A DNA stretch of 64,000 bases from assembly GCF_001435315.1 (NCBI RefSeq), contig NZ_AZGK01000001.1, forward strand, positions 311,476-375,475, in the 5' to 3' direction. Positions 15,368 to 25,546 of this stretch are shown piece by piece. The stretch's first letter is position 1; the number at the start of each line of letters is the position of its first letter. The notes under the pieces are model-generated. The model had not been told where the DNA came from, made no database searches, and saw nothing but the letters and a program-made list of their open reading frames with translations. The translations under genes were made by a program, and so were the position numbers. This DNA comes from Lentilactobacillus parabuchneri DSM 5707 = NBRC 107865. Lineage in GTDB: Bacteria > Bacillota > Bacilli > Lactobacillales > Lactobacillaceae.

Positions 15368-16294
15368 TTAGCTTAAGGCGTCAGTCAACGGTGGCACAAC
15401 TTGTTTCTTACGGGAAACAACGCCTGGAAGCGATACGGTGTTATTGCTGATTTTAGCGTTGAATGCTTTTTCAACAGCTGAAATCGGATCACCCACAACC
15501 AGCATCTTAGAATCACTGTTTAAGACGTTGGTAATCAATACTAGGAATAAATCATAGCCCTTGTCAGCAGATTCTGCTTTCATGGCTTTTTCAATATCGT
15601 CTTTACGAGCATCAATTTCGCTGAATTCAACGACGTTGATTTGATCGATTCGAACACTCTTACCACCCATGGTGAATGATTTGGCATCCTGATCGATTAA
15701 TTCCTGGTCGCTTTTTGCAGATACGTTGGTGCCGGCTTTAAGCATCTCAACACCGTATTTTTCGTAGTCGATATCGGCAATTTCAGCTAATGTCTTAACG
15801 GCAATCTTGTCTTCTTCAGTTGTCGTTGGTGACTTCAGCAATAAAGTATCTGAAATAATTGCTGAGAGCATCAATCCTGCTAATTGAACCGGAATTTCAA
15901 TCTTATTTTCATCAAACATCTTAACGATAATTGTACTGCAGCAGCCAACTGGTTCGGCACGGTAGTACAGTGGTTGATCAGTCTGGAAGTTTGAAATTCG
16001 GTGGTGATCAACGACGTGAGTGATGGTTAAATCTTTGATGTCGCTGACACTTTGCTGAAATTCGTTATGGTCAACCAGCATGACTGAGTCAACCTCATTT
16101 TTAGCGGTTTTGATGATTCGAGGAGTTGGTTCATCAAAATAGTTCAATACAAAGGCGGTTTCTGGACTAGGTTCGCCCAAAGCAACTGCTTCAGTATCAT
16201 ATCCTAATTGGTTTTGAAGGTACGAAAATGCTTTGGCAGCAACAATTGCATCTGTATCTGGACTTTGGTGACCAAAAACTAATTCTTTACTCAT
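15368..16294 (-). CDS. ppaC: Manganese-dependent inorganic pyrophosphatase (family II)
   Basis: Hydrolyses pyrophosphate in the cytosol. The 308-residue DHH/DHHA2 protein has '[14 protein letters not shown]' near the N terminus, 'MLVDHNE' near residue 74, '[12 protein letters not shown]' near 92-103 and the C-terminal substrate-binding '[10 protein letters not shown]'. These are the metal and phosphate-binding motifs of family II, with no CBS regulatory insert. It follows a LysR gene by 27 bp with a clear ribosome-binding site and ends at the terminator 15314-15353. Confidence 0.96.
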   Translation of the reverse strand: MSKELVFGHQSPDTDAIVAAKAFSYLQNQLGYDTEAVALGEPSPETAFVLNYFDEPTPRIIKTAKNEVDSVMLVDHNEFQQSVSDIKDLTITHVVDHHRISNFQTDQPLYYRAEPVGCCSTIIVKMFDENKIEIPVQLAGLMLSAIISDTLLLKSPTTTEEDKIAVKTLAEIADIDYEKYGVEMLKAGTNVSAKSDQELIDQDAKSFTMGGKSVRIDQINVVEFSEIDARKDDIEKAMKAESADKGYDLFLVLITNVLNSDSKMLVVGDPISAVEKAFNAKISNNTVSLPGVVSRKKQVVPPLTDALS

Positions 16295-16321
16295 TAAAAT
16301 TATCTCCTTTGAGTTTATGAT

Positions 16322-17281
16322 TTATTTTCCCAAGCGGGTTAAATAATCTTTTTCAGCAAGAAATTCATCGAACTTTTCCAAGAAGCGTTCAATTCTTGGA
16401 ATTTCGTTTTTCTTGTTACGGTAAACAAAATTCAAATCAAATTTGACCTTTGGCTCCAATTCAGTTACCCAAATATCGTCATCGGTCAACTTCTTCAAAT
16501 CGATGTTGAGCATAAATGAATTTGGTAAAGCGGTGTTGGTGTGAGAATTAATCGCAAATTTCAAGATTTGTTCGGGCATCGTGTAACGTGCGGCCACCTT
16601 TGGCCAATCAACCATTTGATTCTTGAACGCTTCATGAAGCGTTTGGTTCAAATAGTAATCCTGTGGGTACATCACCCAAGGGCGATCGTTGACATCCTTT
16701 AGGCGAACACGCTTTTTCTTTGCCAAGCTGGGATTGTGATGAATAAACAACAAATCATCTGAAATGATCTTCTTGGAACTGTATGGTTTCCAATTCTTGA
16801 TCGATTCATCAGGCAAATACATGATGGCCAAATCGATGCGGTTGTTTTCCAAGCTTTCCCAGATTTCTTTTCTGGTTAACATATGGAAATTAATTTCCAA
16901 ATCCGGATTGTCTTTGTACAATTCCAGCGCGAAATCTTCGAATACCTTTGTCTCAATTGATGCCAGGATTCCAAGATTAACCTGGCCGGTTGTTGAACTG
17001 GTGGTTTGTTGAATTTGGTCGTTGGCATCGTTTAACAAATCATAAATCTCACGGGTTGTCTTTAACATAATCAAACCTGCATCAGTCAGGCGTAATTTCT
17101 TGCCGACCGAATAGAACAATGGCGTCCCCATCGTCTTTTCAAGCTTCTTAATCTGTTGGGTCAGTGCCGGTTGGGTAATCCCCAAGATCTGAGCCGCCTG
17201 AGTGTAGTTCATGGTTTCAGACAACTGGAGAAAATACGACAATGTCTTCGATGCGAAAATATTTTCCTGAGTGGTTTTCAT
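16322..17281 (-). CDS. LysR-family transcriptional regulator
   Basis: The 319-residue protein has an N-terminal winged HTH ('MNYTQAAQILGITQPALTQQ' near residues 24-43, 'GTPLFYSVGKKLRLTDAG') and a periplasmic-binding-protein-like effector domain from about 95. No effector can be assigned. It lies upstream of ppaC in the same direction and may be co-transcribed with it; most LysR proteins act on a divergent neighbour, but none is present here. Confidence 0.92.
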   Translation of the reverse strand: MKTTQENIFASKTLSYFLQLSETMNYTQAAQILGITQPALTQQIKKLEKTMGTPLFYSVGKKLRLTDAGLIMLKTTREIYDLLNDANDQIQQTTSSTTGQVNLGILASIETKVFEDFALELYKDNPDLEINFHMLTRKEIWESLENNRIDLAIMYLPDESIKNWKPYSSKKIISDDLLFIHHNPSLAKKKRVRLKDVNDRPWVMYPQDYYLNQTLHEAFKNQMVDWPKVAARYTMPEQILKFAINSHTNTALPNSFMLNIDLKKLTDDDIWVTELEPKVKFDLNFVYRNKKNEIPRIERFLEKFDEFLAEKDYLTRLGK

Positions 17282-17383
17282 TCAGTCTCTCCTTATCGGT
17301 CACATAGACCATTAAATAATTAACAGGATACTGCTATTATGATAATTCTTATTACAACCACAATCAATTGATATGATAAAAAT

Positions 17384-19822
17384 TTAATCAATTGATAAGT
17401 CTGTCAATTTTGGCCGGATGGAAACGGGTGTCCCTTCACTGTCAACATCAATGACAAACGAGCCATTGGAGTATCTGCCGCCAAACGAATAGTCGGCTGG
17501 CAAAATATCATGAATACGATGATGGTCGGTCCGCACCTCAAGTGGTTGGTCATCATTTTCGATCGTGCAAAAATCAACAATCCGATGGGAATTGCTCTTT
17601 AGCTCGCGTAGAATCATGACACCTTTTCGTGCCCTGGAAGTGGCAGGAATTTCTTTGATGGCCAGCTTCTTGAACGAACCGCGCTGAGTCACAAGGGCAA
17701 TCACACTGTTTTCGTTGACCAGTTGTAGATTGGTAACCTTATCATCACCACGGAGCCCCATTGATTTTACGCCGGTTGTGCGTCCGCCGTTAACTGGAAC
17801 TGCGTTAACATCAAAGCGAAGCGCCAAGCCGTTTTTAGAAATCAGGAGTAATTGGCCGGCAGCTTCCGGCGTTGGCAGATACTCGATTGAAACAACTCGA
17901 GAATCCGGTGTTTTTAACTTTTCATAGGTATAAGCGTGTTTCTTGTACGTTCGTCCTGGCGTCAAAGATTCAAAACCGGTTTGCTTAATGTGCCCATCAT
18001 CGGTGGCAATTAGGAAAGTGCCGTTTTCTTTGAGTGAATTAAAGGCATACGTCCCGATAATTTCTTCATCAGGATCCAGACCAATGGTTTGCGAAATATG
18101 CTCGCCGGTCTCTTTCCACTTGGCATCAGCGATTTCAAACACTGGCCGATAAATCAGGTTCCCTTTGTTGGTGAACATAAACAAGTGATCGCGGGCATTT
18201 AACTGCTCCATAAAAATTGGGTAGTCTTCGTCTTTGAGTCCGTCATCGGAAGTCGAGGCCTTGTATGAACGAATGCTGCTTCGTTTAATGTACCCATCGT
18301 GGCTGACCATGACAACGACATCTTCATCGGGAACCAACACGTCTGTATTGATTTTGATATCGGAGACCTCAGCTTGAATTTCGGTCCGTCTTGCATTCCG
18401 ATAGGTTTTCGCCAGGGCTTTTAATTCGTTGGCCAAGACACGGTTAAGCTCCTTAGGATTGTCGAGAATCTTGTTGAACTTGTTAATTTCATCGGAGAGA
18501 TGTTTGTGCTCATTTTCAAGTTCAGTGACATCTGTGTTCGTTAAACGATAAAGTTGTAAGGCGACAATCGCATCTGATTGCTTTTCAGAAAAGCCATATT
18601 CCTTAACCAAATTATCGCGGGCATCCTTGCGGTTTTTGCTGGCGCGGATGGTTTTGATAACCTTATCTAAAATGGACAACGCATGAATCAGCCCTTCGAC
18701 AATGTGTTGCCGGTCCTGGGCTTTCTTCAAGTTATACTGGGTTCGTTTTTTGATGACTTCCTGTTGAAATTCCAGGTAAGCCACCAATATCTTTTTAAGC
18801 GACAGCCGTTCTGGCCGCATGTGAGAAATTGCGACCATGTTGAAGTTATAGGAGACTTGTAGATCGGTATTCTTGAATAAGTAGTTCAAAATCCCGGTTG
18901 AGTCGACGTCGCGTTTTAATTCGATGACGATGCTCAAACCGTTTCGATCACTTTGATCACGGACTTCAGAAATACCGTCAACCTTTTTGTTCAAACGAAT
19001 TTCGTCAATCCGTTTTACTAATTGGGCCTTATTCACCTCATAAGGGATTTCGGTAATCACAATTTGAGATTTATTGCCCTTCAGCGGTTCGATTGACGTT
19101 CTTGACCGAACAACAATTTTGCCATGACCCGTCTCGTAAGCCTTTTTGATTCCGTCAATGCCCTGAACGATCGCGCCGGTTGGAAAATCAGGCCCCTTAA
19201 CAAACTGCATCAGGTCATCCAAAGTCGCGTTCGGGTTCTTTTGAAGATATAAAATAGCGTCGATGACTTCTCCCAGATTATGCGGCGGAATGTCCGTGGC
19301 GTATCCGGCAGAAATTCCGGTTGAGCCGTTGACCAGTAAGTTCGGGAATCGTGCAGGTAAAACGACCGGTTCATACTCAGTATCATCGAAGTTCAATACC
19401 CAATCAACGGTATCCTTTTCAATATCCCGCAGCATTTCACTGGCAATTTTACTCAGGCGAGCTTCGGTATACCGCATCGCTGCAGGCGGATCGCCATCCA
19501 TTGAACCGTTGTTACCATGCATTTCAATTAACGGTTCTCGAACCTTCCAGTCCTGGCTCATTCGAACCAGCGCTTCATAAATTGAACTGTCCCCGTGGGG
19601 ATGAAAATTACCCATGACGTTTCCGACGGATTTTGCGGATTTACGAAAGGCCTTATCAAAGGTGTTGCCATCCTTATTCATCGCATATAAAATCCGTCGC
19701 TGAACAGGCTTTAACCCATCTCGAATATCAGGGAGAGCCCGTTCTTGAATAATGGATTTGGAATATCGGCTGAATCGTTCACCCATCACGTCTTCGAGGG
19801 TTAAACTTTCAATTTTACTCAT
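17384..19822 (-). CDS. parC: DNA topoisomerase IV subunit A
   Basis: Breaks and rejoins DNA to unlink daughter chromosomes. The 812-residue protein has the quinolone region 'GNFHPHGDSSIYEALVRMSQ' with Ser and Glu at the usual resistance positions (wild-type-like), the active Tyr in 'PPAAMRYTEARL' near residue 120, a coiled coil near 430-480 and a C-terminal beta-pinwheel domain. Absence of a GyrA-box-like motif and pairing with parE support ParC over GyrA. It starts 16 bp after parE in one transcript. Confidence 0.95.
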   Translation of the reverse strand: MSKIESLTLEDVMGERFSRYSKSIIQERALPDIRDGLKPVQRRILYAMNKDGNTFDKAFRKSAKSVGNVMGNFHPHGDSSIYEALVRMSQDWKVREPLIEMHGNNGSMDGDPPAAMRYTEARLSKIASEMLRDIEKDTVDWVLNFDDTEYEPVVLPARFPNLLVNGSTGISAGYATDIPPHNLGEVIDAILYLQKNPNATLDDLMQFVKGPDFPTGAIVQGIDGIKKAYETGHGKIVVRSRTSIEPLKGNKSQIVITEIPYEVNKAQLVKRIDEIRLNKKVDGISEVRDQSDRNGLSIVIELKRDVDSTGILNYLFKNTDLQVSYNFNMVAISHMRPERLSLKKILVAYLEFQQEVIKKRTQYNLKKAQDRQHIVEGLIHALSILDKVIKTIRASKNRKDARDNLVKEYGFSEKQSDAIVALQLYRLTNTDVTELENEHKHLSDEINKFNKILDNPKELNRVLANELKALAKTYRNARRTEIQAEVSDIKINTDVLVPDEDVVVMVSHDGYIKRSSIRSYKASTSDDGLKDEDYPIFMEQLNARDHLFMFTNKGNLIYRPVFEIADAKWKETGEHISQTIGLDPDEEIIGTYAFNSLKENGTFLIATDDGHIKQTGFESLTPGRTYKKHAYTYEKLKTPDSRVVSIEYLPTPEAAGQLLLISKNGLALRFDVNAVPVNGGRTTGVKSMGLRGDDKVTNLQLVNENSVIALVTQRGSFKKLAIKEIPATSRARKGVMILRELKSNSHRIVDFCTIENDDQPLEVRTDHHRIHDILPADYSFGGRYSNGSFVIDVDSEGTPVSIRPKLTDLSID

Positions 19823-19838
19823 TTTTTAGTCGCGCCCC

Positions 19839-21794
19839 CTAATCGTTTGTGTTATCTAAAATACTGCCGTCTTCTTCGAGGTTAAATTTGACGTTGTGCT
19901 CAATCCATTTTCGCCGTGGTTCAACCTTGTCGCCCATTAACGTGGTTACCCGCTTCTCAGCTAAGGCTGCATCATCAATTCGAACTTGGATGAGCGTTCT
20001 GGTATCAGGATTCATGGTGGTTTCCCAAAGTTGATCGGCGTTCATTTCACCCAGTCCCTTAAATCGTTGGAGACTGTATCCCTTACCAAAGGTTTTGGAA
20101 ACCTGATTGAGCTCTTCGTTGGTCCAAGCATATTGAACCTTCAGCTTCTTACCGGCACCTTTTTGCAGCTTATATAGCGGTGGTAGGGCAATAAACACCC
20201 GGCCATTGTCGATCATTGGCCGCATGTATTTGTAGAAGAAAGTTAACAATAAAATCTGGATATGGGCACCATCATCATCGGCATCGGTCATAATGATAAT
20301 TTTATCGTAATTGGCGTCGTCAATGTTGAAATCAGCACCCACTCCAGCGCCAATTGTATAAATCATCGTGTTAATTTCTTCGTTTTTCATAATTTCGGGA
20401 AGCTTGGCCCGTTCGGTGTTCAAGACTTTCCCTCGAAGCGGCAAAATTGCCTGATAACGACGATCTCGGCCCTGTTTGGCGGATCCACCGGCTGAATCTC
20501 CTTCGACTAAGAAAAGCTCATTGCGGCTATAATCCTTTGATTGAGCCGGGGTCAATTTTCCTGAAAGCAGTCGTTCTTGTTTCTTATGACGTTTGCCACT
20601 CCGGGTTTCATCACGGGCTTTACGGGCAGCCTGTCTGGCTTGGCGGGCTCTTAGCGCTTTGTGGACCAGCGTTTGGGCAAACTCGCCGTTTTCCATCAAA
20701 TAGTAACCCAGCTTCTCGCTGACAACGTTGTCAACGATGGAACGGGCTTCTGGCGTTCCCAGCTTTTCCTTGGTTTGGCCTTCAAATTGAAGAATTTCTT
20801 CTGGAATCCGCAATGAGAGAACGACCGATAAACCTTCCCGGACGTCGCTTCCGTCAAGATTCTTATCTTTTTCCTTGAGCATGTTGACTTTGCGGGCATA
20901 ATCGTTGAAAGCCTTCGTCCAGGCACTTCTTAATCCGGCTTCATGGGTTCCACCGTCTTTGGTGCGGACGTTATTGACGAAAGACAACATGGTTTCGGAG
21001 TAGCCGTCGTTATACTGAGCGGCAACCTCAACTTCCACGCCTTCGCTCTTACCATCAAAGTACATGACATCGCCCAGCGTGTGTTTGTCCTCGTTTAAAT
21101 ACTGGACAAATTCCTTGATGCCTTCCTCATAGTGAAAGACTTCTTCTTGCTCCTGATCGGTTCGTTCATCGGTCAGCGTAATCTTGGTCCCTTTCAAAAG
21201 AAAGGCTGACTCCCTGAGCCGTTCGGAAAGAATGGAAAAATTATAAACGGTGCTGGTAAAAATCGTCGGATCCGGCTTGAATGTCAGCGTCGTCCCACTA
21301 TGGTCGCGGGTCTTGCCCAACTTTTTTAATGTGCCAACCGGATGGCCGCCATTTTTAAAATCTTCTTCGTACTTATAGCCATCACGAACGATGACCACTT
21401 TGAGCCAAGTTGACAAGGCATTAACAACACTGGCACCAACCCCATGTAGTCCACCGGAAGTTTTGTAGCCGCCCTGGCCAAATTTTCCACCTGCGTGAAG
21501 CATCGTCAAAATCACTTCAGGAGTTGGTTTCCCTGAAGCGTGCATTCCAACTGGCATTCCTCTTCCGTGGTCAACAACGGTAATGCTGTTGTCTTTATGA
21601 ATTGTAACTTGGATTTCGTCCCCGTAACCGGCCAAGACTTCGTCGACAGCATTATCAACGATTTCATACACAAGATGATGTAATCCGCGTGAGTCTGTGG
21701 AACCGATATACATTCCGGGACGCTTTCTAACTGCGTCGAGTCCCTCAAGAATTTGAATCGAGGAATCATCATATTTTTGCTTTTGCTTTACCAT
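19839..21794 (-). CDS. parE: DNA topoisomerase IV subunit B
   Basis: ATPase subunit of topoisomerase IV. The 651-residue protein has the GHKL ATP fold ('VRKRPGMYIGSTDSRGLHH', 'EIVDNAVDEVLAGYG', 'GLHGVGASVVNALS') and the TOPRIM domain ('NELFLVEGDSAGGSAKQGRD', 'DADDDGAHIQ'). It leads the parE-parC pair and starts at an ATG with AAGGAG upstream. The divergent plsY gene is 147 bp away, and the promoters of both lie in that gap. Confidence 0.96.
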   Translation of the reverse strand: MVKQKQKYDDSSIQILEGLDAVRKRPGMYIGSTDSRGLHHLVYEIVDNAVDEVLAGYGDEIQVTIHKDNSITVVDHGRGMPVGMHASGKPTPEVILTMLHAGGKFGQGGYKTSGGLHGVGASVVNALSTWLKVVIVRDGYKYEEDFKNGGHPVGTLKKLGKTRDHSGTTLTFKPDPTIFTSTVYNFSILSERLRESAFLLKGTKITLTDERTDQEQEEVFHYEEGIKEFVQYLNEDKHTLGDVMYFDGKSEGVEVEVAAQYNDGYSETMLSFVNNVRTKDGGTHEAGLRSAWTKAFNDYARKVNMLKEKDKNLDGSDVREGLSVVLSLRIPEEILQFEGQTKEKLGTPEARSIVDNVVSEKLGYYLMENGEFAQTLVHKALRARQARQAARKARDETRSGKRHKKQERLLSGKLTPAQSKDYSRNELFLVEGDSAGGSAKQGRDRRYQAILPLRGKVLNTERAKLPEIMKNEEINTMIYTIGAGVGADFNIDDANYDKIIIMTDADDDGAHIQILLLTFFYKYMRPMIDNGRVFIALPPLYKLQKGAGKKLKVQYAWTNEELNQVSKTFGKGYSLQRFKGLGEMNADQLWETTMNPDTRTLIQVRIDDAALAEKRVTTLMGDKVEPRRKWIEHNVKFNLEEDGSILDNTND

Positions 21795-21941
21795 TCGTTA
21801 TGACTCCTTTTTTTGCAATCTACTTCATAATAACCTAATTTTGCGGTTATGGAAACGAAATTTTGTTGGCGCAATGCAATTATCATGCTAGAATTAAAAA
21901 CGCTATGAAGTTTATTAAGCTTGATTACTGTGAGGTTTAGG

Positions 21942-22577
21942 ATGATTAACAATGTTGAACAAGTTATATTAATGTTAGTGGCGGCTTATTTATTGGGATC
22001 AATTCCCAGCGGTGTGTGGATCGGCAAAGCTTTCTTTCACATCGACATTCGACGACACGGTTCCGGAAATATCGGAACGACCAATACCTATCGGGTTTTA
22101 GGCCCAATTGCCGGAACCGTTGTCATGGCCCTGGATATTTCAAAAGGTGCCGTGGCAACCCTGCTGCCAACTTTTTTTCACGTTTATACCATCAGTCCAC
22201 TGGTATTTGGACTGGCCGCAATTTTAGGCCATACCTTCTCAATTTTTGATAAATTCAAGGGTGGCAAGGCGGTCGCTACCAGTGCAGGGATGCTTTTAGC
22301 CTACAAACCGGCCTTTTTCTTTTTGGCACTCGCAATTTGGGTTTTGGTAATCCTTTTGACCAGCATGGTGAGCCTTGCCAGTATGGTTGGTTTTACCTTA
22401 ACGACCATCGCAATTTTTTTCACCCACGATGTTTTTTTAAGCATTCTGGCTGCAATCCTCACCGTCTTTATTTTCTACCGTCACAGGGCCAACATCAGTC
22501 GTATTCGAAACGGTACCGAAAGTATGGTGCCGTTTGGGCTCGGTCACCTGTTACGGCAGAAAAAAGAAAATAATTAA
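21942..22577 (+). CDS. plsY: Acyl-phosphate:glycerol-3-phosphate acyltransferase
   Basis: Membrane enzyme that transfers an acyl group from acyl-phosphate to glycerol-3-phosphate, the first step of phospholipid synthesis. The 211-residue protein has five or so membrane segments and the three family motifs: '[13 protein letters not shown]', '[18 protein letters not shown]' and '[12 protein letters not shown]'. ATG 21942 is chosen over TTG 21921 because GAGG lies 6 nt upstream. It is one of only three + strand genes right of 12.6 kb and is divergent from parE. PlsX and AcpP are at 37-38 kb. Confidence 0.95.
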   Translation: MINNVEQVILMLVAAYLLGSIPSGVWIGKAFFHIDIRRHGSGNIGTTNTYRVLGPIAGTVVMALDISKGAVATLLPTFFHVYTISPLVFGLAAILGHTFSIFDKFKGGKAVATSAGMLLAYKPAFFFLALAIWVLVILLTSMVSLASMVGFTLTTIAIFFTHDVFLSILAAILTVFIFYRHRANISRIRNGTESMVPFGLGHLLRQKKENN

Positions 22578-22595
22578 CTGACGATTAATTTAACT

Positions 22596-22637
22596 AAAAA
22601 CGAGTGATTCTTTAATCGGAATCACCCGTTTTTTTGA
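22596..22637. terminator. Bidirectional terminator between plsY and the aldose epimerase-like gene
   Basis: AAAAACGAGTGATTC and GAATCACCCGTTTTTTT form a stem with an 8-nt loop. A- and T-runs on both sides fit convergent use. Confidence 0.85.
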
Positions 22638-22666
22638 CTCACTATTATTAAATTAACCTGATTTGT

Positions 22667-23542
22667 CTAAAAGAAACTGATTTGGTACTTCCCCGCAAAC
22701 GCGTGGCGCCCGGCTAATTTGTTAATGGCAAATTTATCTGCCAGCTTGCCATTGGCGTCCACCGTATCTGCCAGTCCCCACCAAGGTTCGATGCAGGCAA
22801 ATGGGGCCTTCTTTGGATAAGGTGACCAGATGCCGACGTAAGGTGCGTTTTCCACGGTGAGCGAAACTCCGTGATCGTTGACGCTGGATGCCAGCATGAC
22901 GGTTGTTTCCTGACGATTAAGGTCAAGGACAATTGCATCGCTATTAAACAGCTCGTGGTTCAAAGATAGCGGCTTGGTTAGGTCAATCTCCCGACGATCG
23001 TTAGGATCGCTGTACGGCGGTTTTAACGGTATCTGAGAGTATGCCTTCTTTGGTGCAACCCGCACAAAGTAATCTTCAAAGCTGCCGGCATCTTCGACCA
23101 GGGGAATATTAAACCCGGGATGAGCACCAATTGAAAAAAGCAGTGTTTCGGAAGTTGGGTTTATAACGTTTAAGCTAACATTTAAGCTGTGGTCCACCAG
23201 TTCGTAAATCACCCGCAATTCAAATTTGAAAGGATAGTTCACCAGGGTTTCTTCATTTGATTTCAAGACCAGAGACACTTTGGTCGGTAATTGAGATTCA
23301 ACCGCAAATGTGTGATCACGGGCAAATCCGTGTTGTGTCATGTCGTACGTCCTTGAATTAAATTGGTATTGGTTATCTTTAAGTCGACCAACAATTGGAA
23401 ACAAAATGGGGGCGTGGCGTTTCCAGTACGTCGGATCTGCCTGCCAAATGTACTCGATACCCTCCGAATCCTTGACACTGGTTAATTCGGCGCCCAACTC
23501 GTTGATTAAAACGGTTAAATACTGATTCTTTAATGTAATCAT
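22667..23542 (-). CDS. Aldose 1-epimerase family protein (galactose mutarotase-like, LacX type)
   Basis: The 291-residue protein has the galactose mutarotase beta-sandwich pattern: 'ELGAELTSVKDSEGIEYIWQ' near the N terminus, 'PILFPIVGRLKD', 'THGFARDHTF'-like 'QHGFARDHTF' and 'FSIGAHPGFNIPL' with the catalytic-type His, and 'PYVGIWSPYPKKAPFACIEP'. This is the YphB/LacX subgroup rather than classical GalM, so the sugar is uncertain. ATG 23542 is used; GGAGG lies 11 nt upstream. It follows hslU by 21 bp and could be the last gene of the xerC-hslV-hslU transcript. Confidence 0.85.
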   Translation of the reverse strand: MITLKNQYLTVLINELGAELTSVKDSEGIEYIWQADPTYWKRHAPILFPIVGRLKDNQYQFNSRTYDMTQHGFARDHTFAVESQLPTKVSLVLKSNEETLVNYPFKFELRVIYELVDHSLNVSLNVINPTSETLLFSIGAHPGFNIPLVEDAGSFEDYFVRVAPKKAYSQIPLKPPYSDPNDRREIDLTKPLSLNHELFNSDAIVLDLNRQETTVMLASSVNDHGVSLTVENAPYVGIWSPYPKKAPFACIEPWWGLADTVDANGKLADKFAINKLAGRHAFAGKYQISFF

Positions 23543-23563
23543 CCTGCCATCTGCCTCCAAGTA

Positions 23564-24976
23564 TTAAAGAATGTAACGCGAAAGATCTTTATTTTGAGCG
23601 AGCTTGCCGACTTTATCGTCTACATACTTCTCAGTAATCGTGATATCGCCCATCTGCATGTCAGGTCCCTCGTATAAAATATCTTCGAGCAGCTTTTCAA
23701 GAATTGTGTGCAGGCGACGGGCACCGATATTATCGGTGTTGTGGTTGACGTCAGTCGCAATTTCAGCAATTCGGTTGATCGCTTCGATGGTAAAGGTCAC
23801 TTTAATATTATCCGTTCCAATCAAAGCCATGTATTGCTTGGTTAACGAATTGGTTGGTTCAGTCAAAATACGCACAAAGTCGTCTTTGGTCAAATCTTTG
23901 AGTTCCACTCGAATTGGGAAACGGCCCTGCAGTTCAGGAATTAAGTCGGATGGTTTATTTTCAGCAAAGGCTCCTGAGCCGATAAACAACATGTGATCGG
24001 TATTGACTGCCCCATATTTGGTGTTGACTTGAGACCCTTCAACGATTGGCAGAATGTCTCGTTGAACACCCTCGCGAGAAACTTCACCGCTGTTTTGAGA
24101 TCTGCCGGCGGCAATCTTATCAATTTCGTCAATGAAAATAATCCCGGTATTTTCAGCGCGAACGATGGCGTTGTGATATAAATCAGCCTTGTTAATCAGT
24201 GCTTCAGAAGCCTGACGAGTCAAAATTTCGCGGGCTTCACTGACGGGAACCGTTCGCTTGATCTTCTTCTTGGGCATCAAACCGGATAAGGTATCGTTTA
24301 AATCAATGCCCATTTGATTGAGCATCGTATTTTGACCGGACAGTTGTTGGGAAGGATCGTCCATTTCAATTTCGACTTGGTCATTTTCAAGTAAGCCGGC
24401 GTGTAGTCTTTCGGCAACTGACATTCGTTTTTCACGGACATCGTCGGTGACTTCTTCTTGGTCGGTATTGTCTTGAGTGGGCGCCTGACCGTTTTGAAGT
24501 TGGCTGAACATATTCATCAGATTTTGCATTTCATTTTGGCGATTTTCTTTTTTCTTTGCTGGGACCAAGAGCTTGACTAATTCATTGTTGGCCTTTTTTT
24601 CGGCTTCCACGTGAACTTGTTTGTATTGATCAGCCCGCTCAAGTTGAATCGCATTTTCAACCAAGTCGCGAACCATTGATTCAACATCGCCACCAACATA
24701 GCCGACTTCGGTAAATTTGGTTGCTTCAACTTTAACAAACGGTGCATTAACGATTTTGGCCAACCGACGGGCAATTTCTGTTTTCCCGACACCGGTGGGT
24801 CCAATCATTAACAAGTTTTTAGGTGAAATTTCATCCTGCATCTCTTTGGATAATTGCATTCGGCGGTACCGGTTGCGTAAGGCGACGGCGACCGCTTTTT
24901 TAGCGTCGTTTTGGCCGACAATGTACTGGTCCAAAACTTCGACAATTTCTTTAGGTGTTTGAGTAGATTCTGTCAA
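23564..24976 (-). CDS. hslU: HslUV protease ATPase subunit (ClpY)
   Basis: Hexameric AAA+ unfoldase that feeds proteins to HslV. The 470-residue protein has Walker A 'GPTGVGKTEIARRLA' near residue 55, Walker B 'GIIFIDEIDKIA' near 270 and sensor 'GARRLHTILEKLLEDI' near 420. A variable, Gln/Asn/Glu-rich I-domain lies around 150-240. The C-terminal tail ends 'LSRYIL', as needed to dock into HslV. It starts 14 bp after hslV. Confidence 0.96.
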   Translation of the reverse strand: MTESTQTPKEIVEVLDQYIVGQNDAKKAVAVALRNRYRRMQLSKEMQDEISPKNLLMIGPTGVGKTEIARRLAKIVNAPFVKVEATKFTEVGYVGGDVESMVRDLVENAIQLERADQYKQVHVEAEKKANNELVKLLVPAKKKENRQNEMQNLMNMFSQLQNGQAPTQDNTDQEEVTDDVREKRMSVAERLHAGLLENDQVEIEMDDPSQQLSGQNTMLNQMGIDLNDTLSGLMPKKKIKRTVPVSEAREILTRQASEALINKADLYHNAIVRAENTGIIFIDEIDKIAAGRSQNSGEVSREGVQRDILPIVEGSQVNTKYGAVNTDHMLFIGSGAFAENKPSDLIPELQGRFPIRVELKDLTKDDFVRILTEPTNSLTKQYMALIGTDNIKVTFTIEAINRIAEIATDVNHNTDNIGARRLHTILEKLLEDILYEGPDMQMGDITITEKYVDDKVGKLAQNKDLSRYIL

Positions 24977-24990
24977 TTTTAAATTCCTCT

Positions 24991-25533
24991 CTATAATTCT
25001 TCAGAAATGACGTTTTGGTTGGTGAAGATGTCAATGTTTCCGGCAATGTGAATGGCAGCTTCGGCAATTTCTCTGGCACTCATATTTTGAGCATGATGTT
25101 TCATTGCGGTTGCTGCGGCCAGCGCAAAGTTGCCACCAGATCCAATTGCTAAAATATCATCGTCCGGTTCGATGACTTCACCTTGGCCTGATACTAAGAG
25201 CAGGTCCTTGTCGTTCATCACAATCAGCAAAGCTTCGAGTTTTTGAAGTTGTTGATCACCGCGCCACTCTTGAGCAAGTTCAACTGCGGATCGTTTTAAG
25301 TCACCGTCAAATTGACTCAGCTTTTTTTCAAACCGTTCTTCCAAGTTGAAGGCATCGGCAACACTGCCGGCAAACCCAACAACGACCTGGTTATTGTAAA
25401 TCCGGCGAACCTTGTGTGCGGTTCCCTTCATAATGACTTTTTCACCCATAGTGACCTGACCGTCCCCGGCCATTGCGAGATGTCCGTTGTGACGAACGGC
25501 GACGATGGTGGTTGCTTCAAATTTGATTGGCAT
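24991..25533 (-). CDS. hslV: HslUV protease peptidase subunit (ClpQ/CodW)
   Basis: Proteasome-like peptidase. The 180-residue protein has '[20 protein letters not shown]' from T8, so removal of a 7-residue propeptide would expose a Thr nucleophile, whereas Bacillus CodW uses Ser. '[16 protein letters not shown]' near 128 is the other conserved stretch. It is between xerC and hslU with gaps of 13 and 14 bp, the codV-codW-codX order of Bacillus without codY. Confidence 0.95.
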   Translation of the reverse strand: MPIKFEATTIVAVRHNGHLAMAGDGQVTMGEKVIMKGTAHKVRRIYNNQVVVGFAGSVADAFNLEERFEKKLSQFDGDLKRSAVELAQEWRGDQQLQKLEALLIVMNDKDLLLVSGQGEVIEPDDDILAIGSGGNFALAAATAMKHHAQNMSAREIAEAAIHIAGNIDIFTNQNVISEEL

Positions 25534-25546
25534 AATATACCCCTTT

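Noticed and set aside
23604-23996. 130-codon + strand frame opposite hslU
   Set aside because: Antisense to a highly conserved part of hslU, with no support of its own.
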